NCBI GenBank assembly: GCA_021325595.1
Contig: JAJPGX010000001.1
Span: 79,491 to 123,600, forward strand
Source: Nitrososphaerota archaeon
GTDB lineage: Archaea > Thermoproteota > Nitrososphaeria > Nitrososphaerales > Nitrosopumilaceae
Length of the DNA: 44,110 nucleotides
Direction of reading: 5' to 3'
Each line of letters opens with the position of its first letter. Position 1 is the stretch's first letter. Below, one piece after another: positions 8,560-16,177 of this stretch. Both the position numbers and the translations under genes were made by a program. Below the pieces are notes generated by a model. It was not told the origin of the DNA, did no database searches, and saw nothing but the letters and a program-made list of their open reading frames with translations.

Positions 8560-9021
8560 TTATTCACTCTTTTTTGGAAGCATGGATGAAATATGTTCCA
8601 AAGTTTTGGCATATGATGATAGCATTATCTTGACGTAATCATCGTATACCTTCATGGCTGAGATCGCATTGTTGACAAATATTTTTTGTAAATTGTCGAC
8701 CATATCTATTTCAGAGATCGCATACTGAGATAAAACTTTGAGATATTTGTTAAACTCGATAATTACCTTCTGGTCTACTCCTATTTTATCAAGTAATTCT
8801 TTTTCTGCGATATAGCAAGTTCCAAAAAAATCTCTTGCAATGCGTAAATATTCTGATTGAAAGTCAGCAAAACTTTCAATACTTGATGGCAATAGACTCT
8901 CTATCTTCATAATGATTTCATCTGTGTTGTCTCTCATGGCATCGCACACGGATAATGTTGATTTTGAGTTCATTGTATCTTGAGATTCTGCATTACTTGC
9001 TGTCATGACTGTGTTTACCAT
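8560..9021 (-). CDS. Helical protein divergent from phaE, possible granule protein
   Basis: 153 residues, almost entirely helical after a polar N-terminus of about 25 residues. The long amphipathic helices (for example IESFADFQSEYLRIARDFF and YDDYVKIMLSSYAKTLEHI) have heptad-like spacing. There is no signal peptide, membrane helix or catalytic motif. Such low-complexity helical composition is typical of phasins and PHA-synthase partners. It is divergently transcribed from phaE across an 89-bp spacer rich in inverted repeats. A phasin-like role is inferred from composition and context only; helical regulators remain possible. Confidence 0.6.
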   Translation of the reverse strand: MVNTVMTASNAESQDTMNSKSTLSVCDAMRDNTDEIIMKIESLLPSSIESFADFQSEYLRIARDFFGTCYIAEKELLDKIGVDQKVIIEFNKYLKVLSQYAISEIDMVDNLQKIFVNNAISAMKVYDDYVKIMLSSYAKTLEHISSMLPKKSE

Positions 9022-9025
9022 TATG

Positions 9026-9096
9026 GTGTTTTTAACACTTAGCTAGATATCTAACACAATAAAAGACCAGTAACTCTATATGCAGTAACTGTGTTA
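9026..9096. promoter_or_regulatory. Repeat-rich divergent promoter of phaE and helical protein
   Basis: The 89-bp spacer holds a small dyad GTGTT-TTT-AACAC (9026-9038), an inverted repeat TAACACA (9052-9058) with TGTGTTA (9090-9096), and a direct repeat CAGTAACT (9069-9076 and 9083-9090). The common element is (T)AACAC or its complement. A TATA-like CTATATG lies near 9076. These are candidate sites for the AbrB-domain protein encoded at 11169-11588. Confidence 0.4.
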
Positions 9097-9110
9097 TTAG
9101 ACTACCTGAC

Positions 9111-9677
9111 ATGACGGTTTCTAGGGAAGTTAAAAAATCACTATCTGAGTACAAACACACCTCTCTATTTTGGACTGATCTGCTATACCTGATGTCTAGT
9201 AAACCACAATCATTGATGTCTGTGGGACCCTTTAGAAAGATGGCTTCCAATGCCAAAAAAATAAGCGTACAAACCATTGAAATGAACGAGGAATTGGCGG
9301 AGTTCAATTCCCGCCTTTCTGCTTATTACAAGCAACTATCTGATACTTGGTCGCAGGCACAAGAAGAATACAATAAAAAAGTCCCAGAAATCCCAAACGA
9401 TACTGAAAATATAGAGTCTTCAAAGCGAATTTGGATTGACATATTTGAGAACTATTTTACAAGACTGTTTGATTCGCCTGAATTTGCTGACAATTTTGGC
9501 AAACTTGTTACAAGTGAACTAGAACTTATGGGCCACTGGAACAACATCACATCTATTTTACTTGAGAGTGCTAATATGCCTACCAAAAAAGAGATGGATG
9601 AGGTTTACAAAGAGCTATACTCTTTGCGAAAAAGAATTGCTAAACTTGAAAAAATAGCAAATAAGGAAGGTTCGTAA
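9111..9677 (+). CDS. phaE: Class III PHA synthase subunit PhaE
   Basis: 188 residues, helical, no membrane segment. The C-terminal signature of PhaE is clear: NMPTKKEMDEVYKELYSLRKR at about residues 154-174, followed by a short coiled coil. PhaE is the non-catalytic partner of PhaC in class III synthases and is needed for polymerisation of hydroxyacyl-CoA. The length is close to the short PhaE proteins of haloarchaea and well below the roughly 320-360 residues of bacterial PhaE. The stop is one base before the phaC ATG, so the two are certainly co-transcribed and probably translationally coupled. Confidence 0.9.
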   Translation: MTVSREVKKSLSEYKHTSLFWTDLLYLMSSKPQSLMSVGPFRKMASNAKKISVQTIEMNEELAEFNSRLSAYYKQLSDTWSQAQEEYNKKVPEIPNDTENIESSKRIWIDIFENYFTRLFDSPEFADNFGKLVTSELELMGHWNNITSILLESANMPTKKEMDEVYKELYSLRKRIAKLEKIANKEGS

Positions 9678-9678
9678 T

Positions 9679-10749
9679 ATGGAAAGTGAACTTAAAATCA
9701 ACCCTAAATTATTTGAGGAATTTTTACAAATAAATAAGAATATCATTGATGCTCCAAACTTAGCAAGCGCATTAGATGAAATCAATCTGGAAATGACACC
9801 ATATGAGGTGGTGTACTCTGAAGACAAAGTACGCTTGTTGCACTTTACACCTCTTGTTCAAAAAACTGTCAAAACGCCGCTTGTAATTGCATACGCGTTG
9901 ATAAATCGTTTTCATATTCTTGACATTCATCCCAAAAAAAGCTGGGTCAAGAATCTGCTAAATCAAGGATTTGATCTATATTTGATTGACTGGGGCACGC
10001 CAACTGAAATTGATAGACATCTTGGCTTTGATGACTATGTGAATGGTTATATGGATAACTGCATTGATTTTGCAATCAAGGAATCATTATCAGACACAGT
10101 TTCATTGCAAGGATATTGTACTGGTGGCACGCTTTCCACTGTTTATACATCACTTCATCCAGAAAAGGTGAAGAATCTCATATTGACCGCGCCTGTAATT
10201 GATGGGAGGAGAGACAGTACTGTTGTAGCAAATATGGCAAAACATATCGACGTGGACAAGTTAACAGAGACGGTAGGAAATATGCCTCCTGAGATAATGT
10301 ATTACGTGTTTTCTATTCTAAAACCATTTGAGCAAGGATTTGAGAAATACATCAATTTTTTCAAAAATATCCACAATAAAGAATATGTTGATAATTTTAT
10401 TCGTGTGGAAAAATGGCTTTCTGATACACCGCCCATTCCTGGGGAATTATTTAGGCAATGGATAAAGGATGTCTATCAGGAAAATCTGCTTATTAATAAT
10501 GGAATGTATGTTGGTGGAAAACAAATATCATTAAAAAACATAAACATGCCTATTTTCACTCAAGTTGCAGTAGGTGATCATCTTGTCTCTCCAGAATGTA
10601 GTATGCCTATACATTATGCTGTATCAAGTACTGATAAGACTCTCAGAGTTTACCCTACCGGTCATGTGGGAATGATTGCAAGCTCCTTCTCACAACAAAA
10701 AGTATTACCTGAGCTTGGTAATTGGTTAAAAGAAAGATCGGAAAAATAA
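9679..10749 (+). CDS. phaC: Class III polyhydroxyalkanoate synthase PhaC
   Basis: 356 residues, the usual class III length. The lipase-like box GYCTGG (residues 145-150) holds the catalytic Cys147; GDHLVSP gives Asp300 and TGHVGM gives His329. These are each exactly two positions lower than Cys149/Asp302/His331 of the well-studied Allochromatium enzyme, a strong match. The enzyme polymerises (R)-3-hydroxyacyl-CoA into storage polyester at the granule surface. In this organism group the monomers could come from the 3-hydroxypropionate/4-hydroxybutyrate cycle; that is inference. It overlaps nothing and is convergent with the phasin-like gene, nine bases away. Confidence 0.95.
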   Translation: MESELKINPKLFEEFLQINKNIIDAPNLASALDEINLEMTPYEVVYSEDKVRLLHFTPLVQKTVKTPLVIAYALINRFHILDIHPKKSWVKNLLNQGFDLYLIDWGTPTEIDRHLGFDDYVNGYMDNCIDFAIKESLSDTVSLQGYCTGGTLSTVYTSLHPEKVKNLILTAPVIDGRRDSTVVANMAKHIDVDKLTETVGNMPPEIMYYVFSILKPFEQGFEKYINFFKNIHNKEYVDNFIRVEKWLSDTPPIPGELFRQWIKDVYQENLLINNGMYVGGKQISLKNINMPIFTQVAVGDHLVSPECSMPIHYAVSSTDKTLRVYPTGHVGMIASSFSQQKVLPELGNWLKERSEK

Positions 10750-10758
10750 AAAATAGTT

Positions 10759-11172
10759 TTAGTTCTTGGTGGGAGTCCACGTTGAGAACCATGACTGCAG
10801 TATATTTGCATTCATCTCAGTAAATGATTTTGTATTGTCATTGAAAGTTTTGACGTTTTGTCTTGCTACTTCCATTGCTGCTAATACTGCTTTACTTTGT
10901 ACAGAATTAGTCTTTAGGAACTCTTCTGTTGCATCATTTATTGTTTTGAGATATGTTGGTGGCAAGTTTGCATTAAGGCCAGTTTTTGTTGCCATTTCTT
11001 GTTGGTATTCTAATGTTGTTTCTACTGCGTTCTTGTATGCGGTTGCAAATTCTTGTTGTAGGTTTGAAACTGCTTGAATATACTGTGTTACATTCTTCTC
11101 TGCCTCTTCAAAATATCTGTCAACATTCTGTTTGTATACTGCGTAGATTTCTTTTGCTTCTGCTTTACTCAT
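10759..11172 (-). CDS. Phasin-like granule protein
   Basis: 137 residues forming one long, nearly uninterrupted amphipathic helical array without Cys. Features such as YIQAVSNLQQEFATAYKNAV and QSKAVLAAMEVARQNVKTF match phasin-like composition (Ala, Gln, Asn, aromatic anchors). The C-terminus is short and polar. Phasins coat PHA granules and limit their coalescence. Its ATG overlaps the stop of the upstream AbrB-fusion gene by four bases (11169-11172), so the two form an operon, and it faces phaC head-on. The family cannot be proven without a profile search, but the context is strong. Confidence 0.75.
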   Translation of the reverse strand: MSKAEAKEIYAVYKQNVDRYFEEAEKNVTQYIQAVSNLQQEFATAYKNAVETTLEYQQEMATKTGLNANLPPTYLKTINDATEEFLKTNSVQSKAVLAAMEVARQNVKTFNDNTKSFTEMNANILQSWFSTWTPTKN

Positions 11173-11588
11173 TTTTTCACCTCCTGTTGTGAATTGTACT
11201 TGTGGATAGGAACCACAATGACTTGGATTAGGTCGTTTTCTTTAATTCCAATAGCTTCTCTCTCTGCCTCTGGTATGGATATTCTTCCATTGCTTCCAAC
11301 CGTTGTTTTGAAAGCACCCCATGATGAAAATTGAGGCAAGTTTTGTGCGAAGCTAAGCCAATTGGATAGAGCCTTTGAACCTGAATCAGCGGCATTTTGT
11401 AAGTAATCTGTTTGTGTTTTGATTGTTTTATCAGCAATCTCTTTTAGCGTTTCAAGCGGATTTAATTGATTTGTACGGCTCATCATCTCTCCAAATACTC
11501 TCATAAAATCGAACTGAGCTTTTCCGCTTCTTTGAATCCATTCTTTAAAGTAGTCTGCCGCATCAATTTGGCTTTTATTACCGCTCAT
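11169..11588 (-). CDS. Helical-AbrB fusion, PhaR-like PHA regulator/granule protein
   Basis: 139 residues in two parts. Residues 1-90 are helical and phasin-like (DYFKEWIQRSGKAQFDFMRV, then TDYLQNAADSGSKALSNWLSF). Residues 93-128 are a swapped-hairpin AbrB domain with the hallmark pattern VGSNGRISIPEAEREAIGI followed by NDLIQVIVV. AbrB-type PhaR of haloarchaea is known to bind both pha promoters and granules; this protein has the same combination of parts. It starts at 11588 and shares a symmetric promoter with the divergent aldehyde dehydrogenase. It is the first gene of a two-gene operon with the phasin. Confidence 0.78.
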   Translation of the reverse strand: MSGNKSQIDAADYFKEWIQRSGKAQFDFMRVFGEMMSRTNQLNPLETLKEIADKTIKTQTDYLQNAADSGSKALSNWLSFAQNLPQFSSWGAFKTTVGSNGRISIPEAEREAIGIKENDLIQVIVVPIHKYNSQQEVKK

Positions 11589-11618
11589 TGGTAATGGTTA
11601 CCAGCCAAAGGTATATAA
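11589..11618. promoter_or_regulatory. Symmetric bidirectional promoter with dyad operator
   Basis: A single TATATAA (11612-11618, centre 11615) lies 27 bp from the first base of the aldehyde dehydrogenase ATG (11642) and 27 bp from the first base of the PhaR-like ATG (11588, minus strand). The box read on the other strand is also TATA-like (GTTATATAC). A dyad TGGTAA-N3-TTACCA (11589-11603) touches the PhaR-like start codon. Both transcripts would be leaderless. Confidence 0.6.
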
Positions 11619-11641
11619 CTGTATTGAATGGATGTGAGACT

Positions 11642-13027
11642 ATGTCCTTTAACACTACTAATCCGGCTACTGAGGAAATAATTTCTCAATATCAAAACAT
11701 AACTGAGGAGGAACTAAAATCCAAGGTAAAAAAATCCAAAGAAGCGTTTGCAAGATGGAAAATAGACATCAAAAAAAGAAGCAATTTTTTGCATTTAATC
11801 TCTGAAGAACTTAGAAAAAACAAAGAGTCTCTGGCAAAGACTGCAACAAGAGAGATGGGAAAACCGTTAAAGGAATCTCTGGCTGAGGTGGAAAAATGTG
11901 CATGGGTTATGGAGTTTTACGGAGATAATGGCGAAGTCTTTCTAAATCCTGAATCTGTAAACACAGACGCAAGAAAAAGTCTTGTGATATTTGAACCGAT
12001 TGGATTAATTGGTAGCATAATGCCATGGAATTTTCCTTACTGGCAAGCTCTGCGATTTGCCGCACCATCATTAATGGCAGGAAATACTATCATATTAAAA
12101 CCTGCAAGCTCAACAATGCAATGCGGTATAGAGATCGAAAAAATTTTTCACAATATAGGGGCAAATGACATCTTTCAAACAATTGTTGCAAATTCCAAAA
12201 TGGCAGAAACATTGATTGACTCTGATATTAACGCGGTAACTTTTACTGGAAGCAATATTGTGGGCTCCAAAGTGGCTCAAAGAGCAACATCACAAATTAA
12301 AAAATGTGTTCTTGAGCTTGGAGGAAGCGATCCCTTCATTGTGTGCTCTGATGCTGATGTCGAGAAAGCATCAAGTGGAGCAGTAAAGGGCAGGTTTATC
12401 AACTGTGGCCAAAGCTGTATTGCATCAAAAAGATTTTTTGTTGTAAAAAATGTTGCAAAAGAGTTTATTGAAAAATTTGTGCAAAAAGTAGAAAAGCTCA
12501 ACGTTGGAGATCCATTGTCAGATTCTACCGACATTGGACCACTTGTCAACCGTGATGGTTTGGAAAAAATTGAGACATTGGTAAAAGATGCAATTGATAA
12601 AGGGGCTGAAGTATTAACTGGCGCAAAAAGGCTTGGAAGCAAGGGTTACTACTATGCTCCAACCGTACTTGATAAGATAAGCCCCTCTATGATGGTCGCA
12701 CAAGAAGAAGTGTTCGGTCCTGTGGCACCGATAACAGTTGTACCTCATGAGAGAGAAGCAATTCGACTTGCAAACGAGTCTCAATTTGGGCTAGGCGCAA
12801 GCATATGGACACAAGATCTTGAAAAAGCCGAACGACTGTCAAGAGAGGTAGAATCGGGTATCGTTACAGTAAACAATGTGGTAATATCTGATCCGCGTGT
12901 TCCTTTTGGTGGTGTAAAACAAAGTGGCTTTGGAAGAGAACTATCAAGATATGGTATGCTAGAATTTGTTAATATAAAATCGGTAAGATTCTACGATCAA
13001 CTAGTTGTTAATCATAGAGTAGAATAA
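11642..13027 (+). CDS. NAD(P)-dependent aldehyde dehydrogenase, succinate-semialdehyde type
   Basis: 461 residues from ATG 11642; the in-frame ATG at 11588 lies before the TATA box and is rejected. Key ALDH features are PWNFP (Asn130), ILKPAS (Lys153), FTGS (202-204), catalytic-base motif LELGGSDP (Glu225), nucleophile GQSC (Cys259) and the C-terminal PFGGVKQSGFGRE. The overall length and motifs match short succinate-semialdehyde dehydrogenases. In ammonia-oxidising archaea enzymes of this family have been proposed for the semialdehyde/CoA reductase steps of the 3-hydroxypropionate/4-hydroxybutyrate cycle. Divergent pairing with the PhaR-like gene suggests shared control of C4 intermediates and PHA. 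Confidence 0.88.
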   Translation: MSFNTTNPATEEIISQYQNITEEELKSKVKKSKEAFARWKIDIKKRSNFLHLISEELRKNKESLAKTATREMGKPLKESLAEVEKCAWVMEFYGDNGEVFLNPESVNTDARKSLVIFEPIGLIGSIMPWNFPYWQALRFAAPSLMAGNTIILKPASSTMQCGIEIEKIFHNIGANDIFQTIVANSKMAETLIDSDINAVTFTGSNIVGSKVAQRATSQIKKCVLELGGSDPFIVCSDADVEKASSGAVKGRFINCGQSCIASKRFFVVKNVAKEFIEKFVQKVEKLNVGDPLSDSTDIGPLVNRDGLEKIETLVKDAIDKGAEVLTGAKRLGSKGYYYAPTVLDKISPSMMVAQEEVFGPVAPITVVPHEREAIRLANESQFGLGASIWTQDLEKAERLSREVESGIVTVNNVVISDPRVPFGGVKQSGFGRELSRYGMLEFVNIKSVRFYDQLVVNHRVE

Positions 13028-13101
13028 TAGTTTGTAAATGCGTTTTTTGCTTGAAGCATAAGATATTACATTTAATTATCTATTGTAAACTATTATTTTT
13101 C

Positions 13102-13710
13102 ATGATTGACCCTGAAGTACAAAAAACAAGAAAACCAACCTATGAAATTAACCCACTTTTTGTTAATAGGTGGTCATCTAGATCATTTGAATCGTATGAA
13201 ATTAAAGATAAGGAACTTTTTGCATTGTTTGAAGCTGCAAGGTGGGCACCATCATCATTTAACAATCAACCTTGGAGATTTATCTATGCTAAACGAGGCT
13301 CAGCTCACTGGGATAGTTTATTTGAACTCTTGGATGATTACAACAAACAATGGTGCTCTGATGCATCTGCATTGATGGTTGTTATTGCAAAAAAAACATT
13401 TGATCACAACAACGAGCCGATGCCTACTAATCAATTTGACACTGGTTCTGCATGGGAAAACCTTGCTCTGCAAGCTGTAACTCAAGGACTGGCAACACAT
13501 GCTATGGCTGGATTTGATCACAAAAAAGCACGAAAGAATCTTGGAGTTCCAGATGAGTATGATGTCATGGCAATGGTTGTAGTTGGAAAACGCGGATCTA
13601 AGGAAAGACTACCTCCATCACTAAAAGAACGTGAAATTCCTAATGGACGCAAGCCACTCTCCGAGATTGTAATGGAAGGAAAGTTTGGAAACAAGGTTAA
13701 TATGAAATGA
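13102..13710 (+). CDS. Nitroreductase-family flavoprotein
   Basis: 202 residues from the ATG at 13102; an upstream in-frame start (13051) adds only an AT-rich unlikely leader. The FMN-binding N-terminal motif RWSSRSFESYEI (residues 16-27) and AARWAPSSFNNQPWRFIYA are classic for the family; later SAWENLALQAVTQGLATHAM forms the dimer helix. These enzymes use FMN to reduce nitro compounds, quinones or flavins; the natural substrate is unknown. The stop overlaps the start of the next gene by four bases (ATGA), indicating a two-gene operon of flavin/deazaflavin-type oxidoreductases. Confidence 0.9.
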   Translation: MIDPEVQKTRKPTYEINPLFVNRWSSRSFESYEIKDKELFALFEAARWAPSSFNNQPWRFIYAKRGSAHWDSLFELLDDYNKQWCSDASALMVVIAKKTFDHNNEPMPTNQFDTGSAWENLALQAVTQGLATHAMAGFDHKKARKNLGVPDEYDVMAMVVVGKRGSKERLPPSLKEREIPNGRKPLSEIVMEGKFGNKVNMK

Positions 13711-14105
13711 GTATTTCACCTGATGTCAAAAAATTATTTGAAGACAAGAACCTTGCATTTGTTTCTACGTTGATGAAGGACGGTTCTCCTCAAATTACTC
13801 CAACTTGGATAGATATTGATGGCGAGGTAATCATAATTAACACTGCGGAAGGAAGAACAAAGCAAAAAAACCTATTACGTGATCCTAGAATTGCAATATC
13901 GATTGTTGAGAGGAACAACCAGTACAATATGGTAACAATACGGGGTAAAGTTATGGAACAAACAACAATTGGAGCTGACTTGCATATTGACAAGATGGCA
14001 AAAAAATATCTTGGAGTTGAGAAATATCCTTTTGCAAGACATGGTGAAAAAAGAATATTATTAAAAATCAAATCTGAAAAAGTTTTTCATATGGCTCCCA
14101 CTTGA
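13707..14105 (+). CDS. PPOX-class (F420 or FMN-dependent) oxidoreductase
   Basis: 132 residues with the split-barrel fold of the pyridoxamine-phosphate-oxidase-like superfamily. DKNLAFVSTLMKDGSPQITP and TWIDIDGEVIIINTAEGR at residues 13-50 are the typical first strands, then NLLRDPRIAISIVE and YNMVTIRGKVME. Length and pattern fit the F420-binding PPOX class found in actinobacteria and ammonia-oxidising archaea, which make coenzyme F420. FMN binding cannot be excluded. It is translationally coupled to the nitroreductase by an ATGA overlap. Confidence 0.85.
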   Translation: MSISPDVKKLFEDKNLAFVSTLMKDGSPQITPTWIDIDGEVIIINTAEGRTKQKNLLRDPRIAISIVERNNQYNMVTIRGKVMEQTTIGADLHIDKMAKKYLGVEKYPFARHGEKRILLKIKSEKVFHMAPT

Positions 14106-14174
14106 TGCTTTTTCAATGTTTCTCAATTAGTACTACCAAACCTGACCTTCTTGGAAAATCATTAATACCCCTAC

Positions 14175-15443
14175 TTGGGTGTTACTTTCATCTTGCCAAT
14201 TAACACAGGTGATGCCGCATGGCTCATGATAGCATCTAGCTTGGTGCTTTTGATGACTCCGGCTTTGGGTATGTTCGAGGCAGGTCTTTTACGAAGAAAG
14301 AACGCTGTCTCAGTTTTCATGCAGATCTTTTTTGGACTTGCATTGCTTAGTGTAATGTGGTTTACTGTAGGATTTAGCTTAACATTTGGACCTGATACTG
14401 GTGAAGGATTATCAGGAAATCTTGACTGGAGATTTCTAAAAGGTGTTCCATCAACTGAAGGACTCAAATATGCTCCAACCGTTCCAGGTCTGCTTTTTGC
14501 CATGTTCCAAATGATGTTTGCGGTAATTACTCCTCTGATACTCACAGGAGCAGTAGCTGAAAGGATGAAGTTTAGTGCCTATATTTTGTTCATAGTAGCA
14601 TGGTCAGCTCTTATCTATTACCCTCTAGTACACTGGATTTGGGGCTCAGGCTGGCTTGAAAAACTGGGAGTTGTTGATTTTGCCGGTGGTATAATAATTC
14701 ACACAACCACAGGTGTTGGAGGAATTGCAGCGGCTCTTATTTTGGGAAAAAGATTAAGGTTTGGACCAGGAATCATGGTTCCACATAATATCCCATTAGC
14801 TGTTTTAGGATCTTCGCTTTTATGGCTTGGATGGTTTGGATTTAATGCAGGTTCTGCTTATTCAGCAGGAGGACTTTCCGGTATCACTATAATTAATACC
14901 CAGATTGCATCTGCTGTATCGGCTCTAATATGGGTAATAGTATTTTGGATTAGGACCAAAAAATCAAGTGTGATTGCTGCAATCAATGGTGCAGTTGCCG
15001 GACTTGCAGGAATTACTCCAGCTTCTGGGTATGTTGGTGTTGAATATGCTCTTGTGATTGGAATAATTTGCGGTATTGCATCATCTCTAACTGTTCCACT
15101 ATTCAAAGAAAAATTAAAGATAGACGATGCTCTTGATGTTGGTTCTGTTCACGGTGTAGCTGGAATTATAGGTTCGTTGTTGGTTGGTGTATTTGCAAAT
15201 GCAGCGGTGAACCATCTGGGAATCAATGGTTTATTGTTTGGAAATCCACATCAACTTGAGTTACAAGCGATAGGAGTTGGGATTGCAGTACTAATGGGCT
15301 TTGGAGGAACATTTGTAATTCTCAAGATTCTAAAAACACTAATTCCAATCCGAGTTAAACCCGAAGTTGAGGAAGCTGGTCTTGATATTGAGGAACATGC
15401 AGAGCGTGCATACTCTGATGAAGAAGAATATGGAAAGCTCTGA
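14175..15443 (+). CDS. amt: Ammonium transporter Amt
   Basis: 422 residues with about eleven transmembrane helices. The twin pore histidines are His176 (IIIHTTTGVGG) and His326 (GSVHGVAG), and Asp168 (VVDFAGG) matches the conserved binding-site aspartate. ERMKFSAYILF and YPLVHWIWG complete the signature. It imports ammonium/ammonia, the energy substrate of ammonia oxidisers. The start must be TTG at 14175 or later, because a stop codon lies at 14163 and no in-frame ATG precedes the first helix. The C-terminal tail (about 30 residues) is acidic. No glnK/PII gene is next to it. Confidence 0.95.
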   Translation: MGVTFILPINTGDAAWLMIASSLVLLMTPALGMFEAGLLRRKNAVSVFMQIFFGLALLSVMWFTVGFSLTFGPDTGEGLSGNLDWRFLKGVPSTEGLKYAPTVPGLLFAMFQMMFAVITPLILTGAVAERMKFSAYILFIVAWSALIYYPLVHWIWGSGWLEKLGVVDFAGGIIIHTTTGVGGIAAALILGKRLRFGPGIMVPHNIPLAVLGSSLLWLGWFGFNAGSAYSAGGLSGITIINTQIASAVSALIWVIVFWIRTKKSSVIAAINGAVAGLAGITPASGYVGVEYALVIGIICGIASSLTVPLFKEKLKIDDALDVGSVHGVAGIIGSLLVGVFANAAVNHLGINGLLFGNPHQLELQAIGVGIAVLMGFGGTFVILKILKTLIPIRVKPEVEEAGLDIEEHAERAYSDEEEYGKL

Positions 15444-15488
15444 TAATCTCAAATAGATTAAAATAGAAAAAATGACATTTTTACATTA

Positions 15489-15644
15489 ATGGGTGGATTT
15501 GACAAAAACTGTCCTGTCTGCAATAAGCACTTTACAAGCTTGTTGGAATACACTACTCATATAGGAAAAGATCATAGGGATATACCACCGGAAAATATAC
15601 TCAAGATGAACAAGGAAGATAAATGGACGTTTTCAAATAAATAA
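15489..15644 (+). CDS. 51-residue C2H2 zinc-finger protein
   Basis: Short ORF read directly from the sequence. It has a single C2H2-type finger, Cys8-x2-Cys11-x12-His24-x4-His29 (CPVCNKHFTSLLEYTTHIGK), with the hydrophobic positions expected for a beta-beta-alpha finger, then a basic tail. A single finger of this size could bind nucleic acid or protein. It sits 45 bp after amt and its stop is one base from the end of the convergent gene at 15646. The intact finger and tight packing support that it is real. Confidence 0.75.
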   Translation: MGGFDKNCPVCNKHFTSLLEYTTHIGKDHRDIPPENILKMNKEDKWTFSNK

Positions 15645-15645
15645 C

Positions 15646-15993
15646 TTATTTTGGATTGAATTTCTTTAGGATTTCATCTATCTTAGAATTGAGATCTTGG
15701 ATTGAATCCAAAGATGACTCGTGTTTTTGATCAAACATATCTATTTTTTTCAAGATTTCATCATGATTTTCATCTAAATCCTTGATTCGTTTTAGTATGC
15801 GATCCTGCATATCTGATGTCTTTTTTTGCCTGTTGTATATCCACCAACTGACTATGGCACCAATGATTGCTCCCGCCAGTATTCCTAGATACGTGGATGA
15901 GGCATTGGTCATATCTGTACAATCTTTGGTTATTTCAGGAATGCACCCCCACAAGTTCAAAAACGTGGTTAACATGATTATGCTGTACTTCAA
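15646..15993 (-). CDS. Membrane-anchored coiled-coil protein
   Basis: 115 residues. A hydrophobic N-terminal segment (MLTTFLNLWGC) and a clear membrane helix (GILAGAIIGAIVSWWIY, about residues 36-53) are followed by a charged coiled coil to the C-terminus with repeated DLDENHD, KIDMFDQKHE and DLNSKIDEILKK heptads. I do not recognise a family. The start could also be MLTTF (residue 7) or MTNAS (residue 28), the latter leaving a single N-terminal membrane anchor. A strong hairpin lies nine bases upstream of the start (16002-16024). Confidence 0.6.
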   Translation of the reverse strand: MKYSIIMLTTFLNLWGCIPEITKDCTDMTNASSTYLGILAGAIIGAIVSWWIYNRQKKTSDMQDRILKRIKDLDENHDEILKKIDMFDQKHESSLDSIQDLNSKIDEILKKFNPK

Positions 15994-16001
15994 GTAATGT
16001 T

Positions 16002-16024
16002 TTGATACTTTCTATAAGTATCAA
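16002..16024. repeat. Perfect 9-bp inverted repeat before coiled-coil gene
   Basis: TTGATACTT (16002-16010), five-base loop TCTAT, AAGTATCAA (16016-16024). It is followed by a weaker hairpin TTCAC (16025-16029) and GTGAA (16036-16040) and by a further GTATCAA at 16067-16073. It lies at the promoter/leader of the minus-strand gene at 15646-15993 and may be an operator or a 5-prime-leader hairpin. Confidence 0.45.
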
Positions 16025-16177
16025 TTCACGTGATTGTGAAATGATAGTAAGTAATTCAATTTAAGTGTATCAAAAACATTTAGCATTTCTAAAAATTGTT
16101 TTGTAAGATAAAAATTTGAATTGTAATTGGGTTATCTGTTCATAATAAAATTTGTGTAGCAATGAATAGTTAATAAT

